Source: an uncultured Mycoplasmatota bacterium
Lineage (GTDB): Bacteria > Bacillota_I > Bacilli_A > RF39 > UBA660
DNA length: 38,848 nucleotides
Direction: 5' to 3'
Assembly: GCA_946498975.1 (NCBI GenBank)
Contig: CAMMQC010000013.1
Location: 1 to 38,848 of the forward strand
Positions 24,888-33,992 of the stretch are shown one piece after another. Each line of letters begins with the position of its first letter. The stretch's first letter is position 1. The notes beneath the pieces were generated by a model. It had not been told where the DNA came from and did not search any database. It saw only the letters and a program-made list of their open reading frames with translations. Both the position numbers and the translations under genes were made by a program.

Positions 24888-25913
24888 ATGTATAGTAAAA
24901 AATTAATATATGACTATATTATAGGTAATGATATAGAAAAAGAAACTTTAGAAAAATTAGAAAGTGATAATGACTTTCTTTTTGAAGTCTTAAAAGCATC
25001 TCGTGATATATCATATTATAGTTATTTAGATATATCTTATAGAAGAAGTTATAATGTTATTAAGTATATGTTACTTAACTTTAAAGATAACTTAGATGTC
25101 TATCAGGAAGATGCTGATTACTTATTAGATAGTTTAGATGTAGAGAGTATGGAATATAAAGAGATTATAGTTTTAATAGCTGCTATAGATAAAAATAAAT
25201 TTAATGATTATAAAATATCAAGAGCAGGTTTTTATGTTACAGATAAAGTAGAAGTAGGTGCTATTCAAAATAGTGATAAAGAACTTGAAGAATTAATAGG
25301 CCTAGGTTTTGAAGTAGTTTTATCTAAATATGAAGATAAGCCTTTAATACTTGATTATTATGCTATATGTTTTTTATATGAAATATTTTATCAAGATAAG
25401 AATTTTGAAGAAATGGTTCATAAAAATATTAAAAATAAAGAGAAATTGATTAAAATAGGAAATGCTAAGTTTTTATTAGATTATATTGCTAATTTAGATT
25501 TTTATTTAAAAGAATATTTAGAGGGTCATTTATATCTTTTAGATAATTTATCTAAGGACTTAGAATTAGTTAAGAATAATTGGGATAACTATATTAAGAG
25601 AGTTAACGAACAAAGAGTAGCGATAGTTTATCAAGTAGTAGAACAATTTATGGAAGACTATCGAGGAAAGTTCTATTTTGATATATATGGTGCTTTAGAT
25701 AAAATAATTCGTAAATATCATTTAGAAGAAGTGTTTGAACTTGAAGAAGAGATAGAAGGATTTGATTTGAAAGATAATGAATACTTAAAAGAGAAATTTA
25801 CTTCTGATATGGATAAGTTAATAACTGAATTATTTAAAGATGATGTAATCTTTAATGATAATACTGATTATAATAGTACTAATGCAAAAGTTATAGAATT
25901 TAAAAAGAAATAG
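24888..25913 (+). CDS. Unknown acidic helical protein
   Basis: The 341-residue cytoplasmic protein is strongly helical and acidic (DLDVYQEDADYLLDSLDVES-type segments, LEEEIEGFDLKDNEYLKEKF). It belongs to no family I recognise. The ATG is preceded by AGGTGTGAT. It ends in a bidirectional hairpin terminator shared with the small membrane peptide on the other strand. A possible helix-repeat fold is a guess from composition only. Confidence 0.75.
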   Translation: MYSKKLIYDYIIGNDIEKETLEKLESDNDFLFEVLKASRDISYYSYLDISYRRSYNVIKYMLLNFKDNLDVYQEDADYLLDSLDVESMEYKEIIVLIAAIDKNKFNDYKISRAGFYVTDKVEVGAIQNSDKELEELIGLGFEVVLSKYEDKPLILDYYAICFLYEIFYQDKNFEEMVHKNIKNKEKLIKIGNAKFLLDYIANLDFYLKEYLEGHLYLLDNLSKDLELVKNNWDNYIKRVNEQRVAIVYQVVEQFMEDYRGKFYFDIYGALDKIIRKYHLEEVFELEEEIEGFDLKDNEYLKEKFTSDMDKLITELFKDDVIFNDNTDYNSTNAKVIEFKKK

Positions 25914-25939
25914 GTTTTGTTTAATCTATTTCTTTTTTT
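25902..25939. terminator. Bidirectional terminator
   Basis: AAAAAGAAATAG (25902-25913) pairs with CTATTTCTTTTT (25926-25937), followed by T on the plus strand and preceded by A for the minus strand. It serves the 24888 gene and the minus-strand peptide gene. Confidence 0.8.
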
Positions 25940-26030
25940 ATATTACATAATAAAATATTACACTAATTACACCAGCTAGTATTGCTACTAACATTATAGC
26001 AGAGACTATTTTAACTATCTTTTGATTCAT
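25938..26030 (-). CDS. 30-residue single-pass membrane peptide
   Basis: The frame starts MNQKIVKIVSAIML, has one clear membrane helix (about residues 6-28) and ends YYVI. A strong Shine-Dalgarno, GAGGTG, lies just upstream of ATG 26030, and a bidirectional terminator starts at its stop. Short N-basic, one-helix proteins of this kind (DUF4044-like) occur in many Bacilli; membership is not certain. It is divergent from spoIIM. Confidence 0.7.
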   Translation of the reverse strand: MNQKIVKIVSAIMLVAILAGVISVIFYYVI

Positions 26031-26132
26031 CTGTTTCACCTCATTTTTAATTATATATAAAAAGTCTATTTTTGTAAAATGAATTTAGGTAAATAATAGT
26101 TATTTTTGAATAATATTTACTAGGTGATTATA

Positions 26133-26762
26133 ATGGATTTAAAACTTAAAAAAGTAAAGAATAAAGTAACTAACAAATTAGCAGAACAAAAGAAAATATA
26201 TATCTTTTTAATAATAGTAATGACTATAGGTTTAATACTTGGTATTATATATGCTGTTGTATTAAATAAGAGTGATCATAATTTAGTAACTACAAGTCTA
26301 GATAGTTTCTTTACTAGTATAAAAAATAATGATATAGATTATAAGAGTGCTTTAATTAATAGTTTAATTGGCAATATTTCTTTTGTAACATTTATCTTTT
26401 TATTAGGTATATCTATTATAGGAATACCTTTAATTATCTTTAGTTTAGCATCATCTGCTTTTATCTTTGGTTTTTCTTTATCATCTATCATTTATACATA
26501 TCATTTTAATGGTATTTTAAAGGCCATTACTTATCTTTTTCCTCATCAATTGATTACTTTATTAATAAGCTTGTTTTTAGGCTTCTATGCCCTTTATTTT
26601 GGTATTAAATTATTTAAATATTTATTTAGAGGTATAGATATTAATTTAAGAAGTTCTATGAAGAGATATATTCAAGTATATGTAACAGTTTTATTAATAT
26701 TTATAGGTTGTAGTTTTATAGAAGTATTCTTATCTCCGGCTTTAATTAAATTAGTTGTTTAA
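26133..26762 (+). CDS. spoIIM: Stage II sporulation protein M
   Basis: SpoIIM works with SpoIID and SpoIIP in the membrane complex that drives septal peptidoglycan remodelling and engulfment. The 209-residue protein has five hydrophobic segments, starting at about residues 25-45, and the SpoIIM pattern FTSIKNNDIDYKSALINSLIGN, FLLGISIIGIPLIIF and FPHQLITLLISLFLGF (separate parts). I place the start at ATG 26133, four bases after AGGTGAT (26122-26128). Its stop overlaps the stop of the convergent zincin gene by four bases, and no hairpin is evident there. Confidence 0.88.
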   Translation: MDLKLKKVKNKVTNKLAEQKKIYIFLIIVMTIGLILGIIYAVVLNKSDHNLVTTSLDSFFTSIKNNDIDYKSALINSLIGNISFVTFIFLLGISIIGIPLIIFSLASSAFIFGFSLSSIIYTYHFNGILKAITYLFPHQLITLLISLFLGFYALYFGIKLFKYLFRGIDINLRSSMKRYIQVYVTVLLIFIGCSFIEVFLSPALIKLVV

Positions 26763-28165
26763 TTAAGAGTTAAAGTCTTATCTTTTTCTTCATTAAAATA
26801 GTAATAGGGAAGATAAACATTATAGTCTTCAACTTTTAAAACATTAGCACAAGTACATAATCTTACAAATTTATCTATATCCGTAAAAGAATCATTACCA
26901 AGACTAATAAGAGTATCAGCGATGTCATTATAAGTTTCATAATCATTAAGTCCTCTATATAAAGTATTTAGGAGGCTATCTATCTCTTTTTCTGCCTCAA
27001 TATCATTAGCCCAAGTATTAACATTTAAATCTATTAAAGCATTTTTAATTATATTTATATTATCATTACTCATTGCTTCTAAAAATTTATCTTTACCAAT
27101 AAGTTCTATAGTAGCTTTAGTAACAGCTGTGTTCTTAGTGTAAGGATTATTATTATTGTCTTCTTTAGTAAAATATTCACTTTCTATTATTTCTGTAAAA
27201 CCTTCTTCGTAAGCGAAAGGAATAGTTATAGTATCAACAACAGCATGAGTAACTTCGTGAGCGATTAATTCTTCAGTGGGATTAGTATAATAGGTAATAT
27301 CATCATAATCATAATCTGCTAAGATAACAGTTCCATTATTATTATCTTTTCCAGAAGAGAAGGGATTATAGTTACGGTCGAAGTCAAGGGAAACTAAATT
27401 AATATAAGTTTTTTCTTTATCTAAATAGGGGTTATCATTAAAGAAATCTAAAAAGTTATACATTACTTTTTTTTCTTTTTTATTAGCATAAGGATTATCA
27501 CTGATAGCATTAAGTAATAAATAATTATCAATTTCTTCTTTAGTATCAACACTATCAAGTTTAAACTTATTATCATTAGTTACTTTAATCATTTCAGTTT
27601 CAAGGTCATGTAAAATATTATTTAGTTCTTCTTTGTTAAGACTATCTTTTCCATCAAAGTAATCTAAAACTTTTTCAGTGGTTGAAGCATTAAATAAAAT
27701 GTTACAAGAGGTAGTTATAGAATTAAAACAGTTTAAAAGAATATATATAGTAAGTATTTTAAGAAAATTAAAGTAAGGCTTAGATTGCGACTTTTCTATT
27801 TTTAACTCTTTAATATTAGGATTTTCTTTTGTTAGTTCATTTTCTAATAAGTCGTTGACATTAATAGAAATTCCCTCAATATTCAATCTGTTTACTTTTC
27901 CTTTTAATTTCCTTTTACTTAGTTTTAACTTTTTCTTATTATTGTATCTATTAACACAAATTTCTCCAATATATTTAATAGTAAGAACTGGTATAGTAAA
28001 GTTAGCGATAAAAAGATTCATCTTTAATATTCTTAAAATTATATTTGCTATGAAATATAATAGTACGTTGTTACCAAGTTTTATAATATAAGAATCTTTT
28101 TTATCTTTATATATGTTAATATCTAAAATATCATTTATAATTTCATCATCAAGTACTTTCTTCAT
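26759..28165 (-). CDS. Membrane-anchored zinc metalloprotease-like protein
   Basis: The 468-residue protein has an HEVTH zinc site (His303, Glu304, His307) followed by YEEGFTE (Glu320-Glu325), where a Glu of the EGF segment is the likely third ligand, as in gluzincins. Hydrophobic segments near residues 30-70 and 135-155 suggest membrane anchoring, with the catalytic part after them. No family could be named. It is the third gene of a minus-strand operon after two large HTH-like paralogues, 10 bases from the upstream stop. AAAGGA at the end of the upstream gene is the only ribosome site, 13 bases away. Substrate and cell side are unknown. Confidence 0.75.
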   Translation of the reverse strand: MKKVLDDEIINDILDINIYKDKKDSYIIKLGNNVLLYFIANIILRILKMNLFIANFTIPVLTIKYIGEICVNRYNNKKKLKLSKRKLKGKVNRLNIEGISINVNDLLENELTKENPNIKELKIEKSQSKPYFNFLKILTIYILLNCFNSITTSCNILFNASTTEKVLDYFDGKDSLNKEELNNILHDLETEMIKVTNDNKFKLDSVDTKEEIDNYLLLNAISDNPYANKKEKKVMYNFLDFFNDNPYLDKEKTYINLVSLDFDRNYNPFSSGKDNNNGTVILADYDYDDITYYTNPTEELIAHEVTHAVVDTITIPFAYEEGFTEIIESEYFTKEDNNNNPYTKNTAVTKATIELIGKDKFLEAMSNDNINIIKNALIDLNVNTWANDIEAEKEIDSLLNTLYRGLNDYETYNDIADTLISLGNDSFTDIDKFVRLCTCANVLKVEDYNVYLPYYYFNEEKDKTLTLN

Positions 28166-28175
28166 ATGTATTATT

Positions 28176-29975
28176 TTATCCTTTCTTAATTAGTTTTTTC
28201 TCATCTTCTAATATTAAATTACCATTTATATGTCTTCTTAAAGCTTGTTTATATACTTTTATATAAAGAGGTATTTCTTTTTCTTCTAAAAAGTTAATAA
28301 CTTCTTCTTTTTCTTCTCTTGTTACTTCATAAGGCTCATTATCTATCATTAATATAGTAGTACCATTAAGCTCTTGATCAACAGTTATTTTATCCATTTT
28401 ATTATCGGCTATTACAGATGATATTTTATTGTTAACCATAAAATTTTTAAAAGCAGTTAAAGAAGATTTACTACAATCATTACTATTTATGTAAATATCA
28501 AAAAACTCACTATAATTTAATTTAGTATTAAGAAAATAATCTAATAATTCAAACGGTCTTATATTACAATCTTTATCTATAACTCCACATTCTATTTGCT
28601 TAACAATAGATATTATATTTTCAGTCGATTTGTTAATTTCTTTATTTTTCTTATTATGTTTTTCTATTTTTTCTTTTATTTGTAAATATAATGGATTATT
28701 AACTTCTTCAAGAATTTTTATGCATTTATAATATGTTCTCTCCGTGATACCTACTAGTTGGCAAAATTGTTTAATGCTTCGAATACTATTATCAAGAAAT
28801 AGAGTAAAATCAATATTCTTTAATATTTCTTTAGTATTTTCTACATCACTTTGTCTTCTCTTTATCATTTTTTTATAGTTAATTCTTTTTCTTGCCTCAT
28901 CTATTTTAGTAGTTATTTGTTCTTTTAAATTTTCTTTTTCTTCTTCTGTTAGAGTTTGTCTATAATTATTAAGAAACTTTCTAATATACTCAGGATGTAT
29001 CAAATTATTATTATTTTCTACTATGTTATCTATTATATTAAGATCTTCTTCTTTTTCTAGTTTACTCATAACGATAGAGTAGTGAATATATTTATATTTT
29101 TCGCTAAGACTTTCAATAGCTTTACTAACTTTAACATATAATTTATTATAAGTATCAGTATCAAAGTACTTATTTTCATATAAATAATCAAGTACATCTA
29201 AAGATATGTGTTTAGAAAATACAATATTTTCAAAGTTTTCATTATCATTAGAGTCTTTGTTTTTTTCAAGTACTTTAGCTAATACCTCTTTTGAACCAGT
29301 AATATTAATCTTTTTAAGTGCTAAAACAATTGATAAAATTTTATTATCTATATGTTTTAAGTCTGTGTTTAGATATAGCAAGCTGTATGCTCTAATATAT
29401 TCTTTAAATGTATCAATATTAATATTATATTTTTCTAGGAATAAATCAATTCTCTTATAATAATTATCTTTATCAGAATAATTATCGATGGTAAAGGTTG
29501 TGTAATATGCTTCTTTTAATATATCTATATTAAAATCCTGATATTTTTCTGATATATCTTTTTCTTTTCGATATGTTTTTAGTCTTTTAATTAAAGGAAC
29601 CTCATTTTGAAAGAGTTTAGATATAAAGTAATACTTATCGAAAAAAGTTTTATACCCTTTATAATAATCAATATTTTCTTCTTTTTTTATTTTTTCAAGG
29701 TTAGTTTTTCCATATAAAGAATACATGTAAAAAGAAAGCTGTCCTATTTTATAAGCAATATTATTATTTATAGTATAAACATCATGATCAATTTCAAAAA
29801 CTAAAGAACTTTTTGTAAAATAATAATTAATTAATGGCTTAAAATTATTTAAAAACTGTTTTTTACTATTATTATCTTTAACAGATAAAAAATATTCTAT
29901 TGCTTTAGTAAAATCTTTACTACTTATATCTTCTTTATCATTATTGATTATTTTATCGAAACTATCTTTATTCAT
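28176..29975 (-). CDS. Large HTH-like lineage-specific protein, paralogue B
   Basis: The 599-residue cytoplasmic protein is a paralogue of the gene at 29981. Shared segments are AIEYFLSVKDN/ALEYFITIKDN, KYKYIHYS or KYIHYSIA, ELLDYFLNTKLNYSEF/EILDYFLSTKLDFNEF, QELNGTTI/QELDGRTI, and the last about 50 residues (IPLYIKVYKQALRRHINGN, then ILEDEKKLIKKG). The segment SIKQFCQLVGITERTYYKCI looks like an HTH, and KYNINIDTFKEYIRAY may be a second. I infer nucleic-acid binding only weakly. The 3' end AAAGGATAA doubles as the ribosome site of the zincin gene. No catalytic motif recognised. Confidence 0.72.
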   Translation of the reverse strand: MNKDSFDKIINNDKEDISSKDFTKAIEYFLSVKDNNSKKQFLNNFKPLINYYFTKSSLVFEIDHDVYTINNNIAYKIGQLSFYMYSLYGKTNLEKIKKEENIDYYKGYKTFFDKYYFISKLFQNEVPLIKRLKTYRKEKDISEKYQDFNIDILKEAYYTTFTIDNYSDKDNYYKRIDLFLEKYNINIDTFKEYIRAYSLLYLNTDLKHIDNKILSIVLALKKINITGSKEVLAKVLEKNKDSNDNENFENIVFSKHISLDVLDYLYENKYFDTDTYNKLYVKVSKAIESLSEKYKYIHYSIVMSKLEKEEDLNIIDNIVENNNNLIHPEYIRKFLNNYRQTLTEEEKENLKEQITTKIDEARKRINYKKMIKRRQSDVENTKEILKNIDFTLFLDNSIRSIKQFCQLVGITERTYYKCIKILEEVNNPLYLQIKEKIEKHNKKNKEINKSTENIISIVKQIECGVIDKDCNIRPFELLDYFLNTKLNYSEFFDIYINSNDCSKSSLTAFKNFMVNNKISSVIADNKMDKITVDQELNGTTILMIDNEPYEVTREEKEEVINFLEEKEIPLYIKVYKQALRRHINGNLILEDEKKLIKKG

Positions 29976-29980
29976 AAGTA

Positions 29981-31753
29981 TTATCCTTTCTTAATTAGTT
30001 TTTTATCATCTTCTAATATTAAATTACCATTTATATGTCTTTTTAAAGCTTGTTTATATACTTTTGTATAAAGAGGTATATCTTTAACTCCTAGATAGTT
30101 AAGAACTGTTTGTTTTTCCTCTTTACTTACTTCATATGGTTTATCATCTACCATAAATATAGTTCTTCCATCAAGTTCTTGATTGATATTTAGTTTATTA
30201 GTTAGTTTATTTTTAGCAAAGAAGATCTTAATTGCTTTTAGTGATTCTATATCTATATTTCTGTTTTTATTATATAAGTCTATAAATTCATTAAAGTCTA
30301 ATTTAGTACTAAGAAAATAATCAAGTATTTCAAAATTTCTTCTACTACCATCTTCTAGTTCTATTCCATTAATAATGTTATCGGCAATAGAATTTACTTT
30401 GTTAATTAATACTGCATATCTTTGGCCTTGTAGATTTCTTATTTTTCCTTTAATTTTTAAGTATAGTTCATTATCTCTAACTTCTAACATTGAAAATAAA
30501 GTATTAAAGTCACTTTCTCTGATATCCATTAGTTTACAAAAATCATCCTTACTCTTAATATCAGAGCTTAAAAATATATTGAAATCAATACTATTATATA
30601 AATTTTCTTTTCTTCTTTCTATTCCTAATGCTCTATCAGCAGCATTGTCTTTTTTTATATCTTCTTTTGCTATTTCAGTTTTTTTGAGTAATTCTTCTTC
30701 TAATTCTTGTTTCTTTTTATCAGATAAAGTAACTCTATAAATTGTAATAAATCTCTCCACATTATCTTTTGTTAAATATGTTATATTGTTTTTTACTATA
30801 ATTTTAATTTCTTCTAAATCATTACTACTTTCTATTTTAGTTAAAGCGATAGAATAATGAATATATTTATGTTCTTTTTCTAATGATTTTATAGCAGTGT
30901 TTATTTTCTTAATTATATTATCTAAATTATTAGAGTATTTTCTATTATAAAATCTATATTTTTCAATAAAACTTTTTATTACATATGGAGAAAGATGATT
31001 AGTAAATACAATTTCTTTTATATAGTTAATATCATTACTATTTATGATATTGTTTAAAACTTCTTCAAATTTAAAGAAATCATTAGAGAAATGACTAGTG
31101 GCACTTTCAACAAAGTTTATCATCTTATCTATCTTTTTTAAGGGAATATTTAAATATAGCATTCCATATGTTTCAACATAATCTTTTAATGTACCTGGAT
31201 AAATATTATTTTTATCCATAAATTTTCTTTTTCTTTCTTCATAATCTTCTTTATCTAAAAAATTATTAAGACTAAAATATAAGTAATAAGCTTCCTCTAA
31301 TACATCTTTATTAATATCACTATATTTAGATTCTAATTCAATTGATTTACTATACATATCTAAATCTAACAGTAATTCTTTATCATCAAATAAATCTATA
31401 TTGACATTATTACGGTATCTATCTAAAGAGGCTAAATAAAGAGAGTTATCATTTATATTTTGTATATCTTTAGTAAATATAGGAAAAATTTTATTACCAT
31501 ATAAAAAATTAGCCCAATATAGAAGCCTATCTATTTTAAAAACTGTTTTGTCATATGATATAGAAATAGGATACTCATCTACCATAGGTAATAATTTATT
31601 AAGAAAAGATATAATAACTTTTTTACATTTTAATAGAAATTCTTCTTTTAAATCATTATCTTTGATAGTTATAAAATATTCTAAAGCTACTTTTAAATCA
31701 TCTATAGAGATATTTTCTTCTAAATTAATTATCTTTTTAAAGCTTTTATTCAT
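29981..31753 (-). CDS. Large HTH-like lineage-specific protein, paralogue A
   Basis: The 590-residue protein is the first gene of the minus-strand operon. It aligns with paralogue B along its length; the closing IPLYTKVYKQALKRHINGN and ILEDDKKLIKKG are nearly identical there, and weaker homology extends to the 413-residue protein at 8283. The HTH-like positions read DIKSKDDFCKLMDIRESDF and NIYPGTLKDYVETYGMLY. AAGGGGTGG precedes the ATG. The operon is transcribed from a promoter that overlaps that of mnmA. Function unknown; the repeated KKG-stop end supplies the next gene's Shine-Dalgarno. Confidence 0.72.
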   Translation of the reverse strand: MNKSFKKIINLEENISIDDLKVALEYFITIKDNDLKEEFLLKCKKVIISFLNKLLPMVDEYPISISYDKTVFKIDRLLYWANFLYGNKIFPIFTKDIQNINDNSLYLASLDRYRNNVNIDLFDDKELLLDLDMYSKSIELESKYSDINKDVLEEAYYLYFSLNNFLDKEDYEERKRKFMDKNNIYPGTLKDYVETYGMLYLNIPLKKIDKMINFVESATSHFSNDFFKFEEVLNNIINSNDINYIKEIVFTNHLSPYVIKSFIEKYRFYNRKYSNNLDNIIKKINTAIKSLEKEHKYIHYSIALTKIESSNDLEEIKIIVKNNITYLTKDNVERFITIYRVTLSDKKKQELEEELLKKTEIAKEDIKKDNAADRALGIERRKENLYNSIDFNIFLSSDIKSKDDFCKLMDIRESDFNTLFSMLEVRDNELYLKIKGKIRNLQGQRYAVLINKVNSIADNIINGIELEDGSRRNFEILDYFLSTKLDFNEFIDLYNKNRNIDIESLKAIKIFFAKNKLTNKLNINQELDGRTIFMVDDKPYEVSKEEKQTVLNYLGVKDIPLYTKVYKQALKRHINGNLILEDDKKLIKKG

Positions 31754-31781
31754 TAAACCACCCCTTAAAGTTGCACTACAT

Positions 31782-31809
31782 ATTATAACATATTTTCCTT
31801 GAAAGTAAA
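31782..31809 (-). promoter_or_regulatory. Promoter of the HTH-like/zincin operon
   Basis: Minus-strand TTTACT (31809-31804), 16-base spacer, TATAAT (31787-31782). Its -35 overlaps the -35 region of the divergent mnmA promoter. Confidence 0.6.
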
Positions 31810-31827
31810 GGTTAAATATAGTATAAT
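31799..31827 (+). promoter_or_regulatory. mnmA promoter
   Basis: TTGAAA (31799-31804), 17-base spacer, TATAAT (31822-31827), predicted start about 31834. Confidence 0.75.
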
Positions 31828-31851
31828 TAGTACGAATTAGAGGTGATATCT

Positions 31852-32961
31852 ATGAAGAAAGTTGTAGTAGGAATGAGTGGTGGAGTAGATTCATCTGTCG
31901 CTGCTATTCTTTTAAAAGAACAAGGCTATGATGTTATTGGTTTATTTATGCGTAATTGGGATAGCTCTATTAATAATGACTTCTTAGGTAATCCTAATTT
32001 AGGTAATAATATATGTCCACAAGAAGAAGATTATAATGATGCTAAAGCTGTGTGTGATAAGTTAGGAATACCTTTACATAGAGTAGATTTTATTAAAGAG
32101 TATTGGGACGATGTCTTTACTTATTTTCTAGATGAATTAAAGAAGGGGAGAACACCTAATCCTGATATCATGTGTAATAAATATATCAAGTTTGATTTAT
32201 TTGTTAGGGAAGCGAAAAAGTTAGGTGCTGAGCTTATTGCTACAGGTCATTATGCTAAAATTGAAAACGGTAGACTTATGAGAAGTCATGAACATAATAA
32301 AGATCAGACTTATTTTCTATCACAAGTATCTAAAGAACAATTACAAAATGTTTTATTTCCACTAGGAGATATTAAAGATAAAAAGGAAGTACGAGATATT
32401 GCCGAAAAATATGGTTTAATCACTGCTAAGAAGAAAGACTCTACTGGTATATGCTTTATTGGAGAAAGAAACTTTAAAAACTTTCTTAAGAATTATTTAC
32501 CTAATAAAAAAGGTAATATTGTTAATATAGATACTAATGAAGTATTAGGAGAACATATTGGTCTTATGTACTATACAATAGGGCAGAGAAAGGGACTTGA
32601 TGTTGGTGGTACTAAGGACAAGTTATTTGTTGTTGGAAAAGATTTAAATAAAAACGTTTTATATGTTGCAGAAGGGGAGGATAATGAATATTTATATTCA
32701 GATAGTGCTGTTTTAGAGACTATTAACTTTAACTGTGATGAAAGGCCAGTTGAATGCACTGCTAAATTTAGGTATAGAGCTCCTGATGTACCTGTTAAAC
32801 TAGAATATCTGGATAATGGAGACATAATCGTTAGGTATAATAATGTTAAAGCAGTAACTCCTGGACAAGCATGTGTTTTCTATGATGGTGAATACTGTTT
32901 AGGTGGTGGAATTGTTAAAGAAGTTAGAAAAGATGATAAAAAACTCTGGTATTTACTTTAA
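31852..32961 (+). CDS. mnmA: tRNA-specific 2-thiouridylase
   Basis: MnmA thiolates U34 of tRNA-Lys, -Glu and -Gln using persulfide sulfur and ATP. The 369-residue enzyme has the PP-loop [12 protein letters not shown] near the N-terminus, the first catalytic Cys in [12 protein letters not shown], the second in [12 protein letters not shown], and the C-terminal [10 protein letters not shown] and [13 protein letters not shown] segments. ATG 31852 is chosen with AGAGGTGAT (31839-31846); an upstream GTG at 31843 lies inside this site. It is a single-gene unit with its own promoter and terminator, divergent from the HTH-like operon. Confidence 0.96.
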   Translation: MKKVVVGMSGGVDSSVAAILLKEQGYDVIGLFMRNWDSSINNDFLGNPNLGNNICPQEEDYNDAKAVCDKLGIPLHRVDFIKEYWDDVFTYFLDELKKGRTPNPDIMCNKYIKFDLFVREAKKLGAELIATGHYAKIENGRLMRSHEHNKDQTYFLSQVSKEQLQNVLFPLGDIKDKKEVRDIAEKYGLITAKKKDSTGICFIGERNFKNFLKNYLPNKKGNIVNIDTNEVLGEHIGLMYYTIGQRKGLDVGGTKDKLFVVGKDLNKNVLYVAEGEDNEYLYSDSAVLETINFNCDERPVECTAKFRYRAPDVPVKLEYLDNGDIIVRYNNVKAVTPGQACVFYDGEYCLGGGIVKEVRKDDKKLWYLL

Positions 32962-32980
32962 AAGAGATTATCTCTTTTTT
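32960..32980 (+). terminator. mnmA terminator
   Basis: AAAAGAGA (32960-32967), loop TTA, TCTCTTTT (32971-32978), followed by further T. Confidence 0.8.
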
Positions 32981-33011
32981 CTTTTTGTAAAGTATTTTAC
33001 ACAGATTTTAC

Positions 33012-33040
33012 TTGACTAAACTTGTCAAACTAATTAAAAT
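33012..33040 (+). promoter_or_regulatory. Promoter with inverted repeat, likely operator of the HTH regulator
   Basis: TTGACT (33012-33017), 17-base spacer, TAAAAT (33035-33040). The inverted repeat TTGAC (33012-33016) / GTCAA (33024-33028) covers the -35 box and spacer, a usual place for a repressor site. Autoregulation by the adjacent HTH protein is inferred. Confidence 0.6.
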
Positions 33041-33061
33041 GTATTATAGGTGGTGTGTGAC

Positions 33062-33829
33062 ATGAAAGAATTAAATATATTATTAAGTGAACTTGGAATT
33101 TCAAAGGTAAGGCTTGCTAAGTATCTAGGAGTATCAAGACAAATGTTATATAACTATTTAGCAATGGATAGTCTATCACAATGGCCTAAAGAAAAAGCAG
33201 TTAGACTACTTGCCTTATTAAATATAGAAGATGAAGAAGGCGTAAGTGGTATTACTGTAACAAGTGATTACATTATTGAAGTTGAAAATAGATTAAATGA
33301 AGGAGTAAAAGACTCATCAAATAGAGAGGTATTAGCAGACCTTAAATGTTTTAATAAAAAAGAACAAGAAATAATGGCTGATATAATTAATCTATTAAAA
33401 GAAAAATTATCAGAAGATAAGACAAAAACTACTTATAATACATATGTATATTTATATCATTATTTACAATCAATGGAGACTGCTGATGAATTAAGATATA
33501 TTTTGGCTTATATGTCTAAATCTATGGGATTTACTGATCCAATGGAATTTACTTTTGATAAAGATAAACAGTTTATATTTGAAAGTATACTATTTTCTGC
33601 AATGACTCTATATCATAATGGTGGTGCATCAAAAAATAAAATAGCAGAAACTCATAAGAGATTTGTTCAAGATATTGAAGCGAAAAAAGAAGAAAAGCTT
33701 AGTCGTACTCAGGAATTAAATACTGCTAAAGTACAAGCATTAAGAGAACTAGGATACAGTGAAATTAATGAGACTAATGCTAAAGAAGTACTAGAGAAAA
33801 TAGCTGAGATTCAATCAAGGAAAGTATAA
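33062..33829 (+). CDS. XRE-like HTH transcriptional regulator
   Basis: The 255-residue protein begins with a helix-turn-helix of about residues 1-55 (LLSELGISKVRLAKYLGVSR, then MLYNYLAM), typical of the XRE or Cro/C1 fold. The rest is a helical domain of unknown kind with Lys/Glu-rich C-terminal helices. ATG 33062 is eight bases after AGGTGG; the GTG codons at 33050 and 33053 lie in that site. An inverted repeat in its promoter suggests autoregulation. Its last codons hold an AAGGAAAG site for a possible tiny frame downstream. Regulated genes are unknown; the small membrane protein and DUF1540 gene lie next. Confidence 0.8.
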   Translation: MKELNILLSELGISKVRLAKYLGVSRQMLYNYLAMDSLSQWPKEKAVRLLALLNIEDEEGVSGITVTSDYIIEVENRLNEGVKDSSNREVLADLKCFNKKEQEIMADIINLLKEKLSEDKTKTTYNTYVYLYHYLQSMETADELRYILAYMSKSMGFTDPMEFTFDKDKQFIFESILFSAMTLYHNGGASKNKIAETHKRFVQDIEAKKEEKLSRTQELNTAKVQALRELGYSEINETNAKEVLEKIAEIQSRKV

Positions 33830-33830
33830 A

Positions 33831-33931
33831 ATGTATAACTTTTTAATTCTAATAGCAATTATAATAATTATATGAAAAAATATGTTATTAATAAAACTAA
33901 AGAAAATTATTTAATCAAACAAAATAACTAG
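33831..33931 (+). other. Two overlapping tiny frames, possible microproteins
   Basis: A 14-residue hydrophobic frame (33831-33875, MYNFLILIAIIIII) starts six bases after AAGGAAAG in the end of the HTH gene. A 19-residue basic frame (33872-33931, starts MKKYVINKTKENY) overlaps its stop as ATGA. A terminator follows. Short frames of this kind are common by chance in AT-rich DNA, so support is weak. Confidence 0.25.
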
Positions 33932-33949
33932 ATTTAAGGTCTAGTTTTA
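33926..33949 (+). terminator. Terminator after the HTH regulator region
   Basis: AACTAGA (33926-33932), loop TTTAAGG, TCTAGTT (33940-33946), followed by T and TTATTTAT. Confidence 0.7.
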
Positions 33950-33992
33950 TTTATATGTTAAGTGTAAACTGTGTGTAAAGCATAAACTGAGG

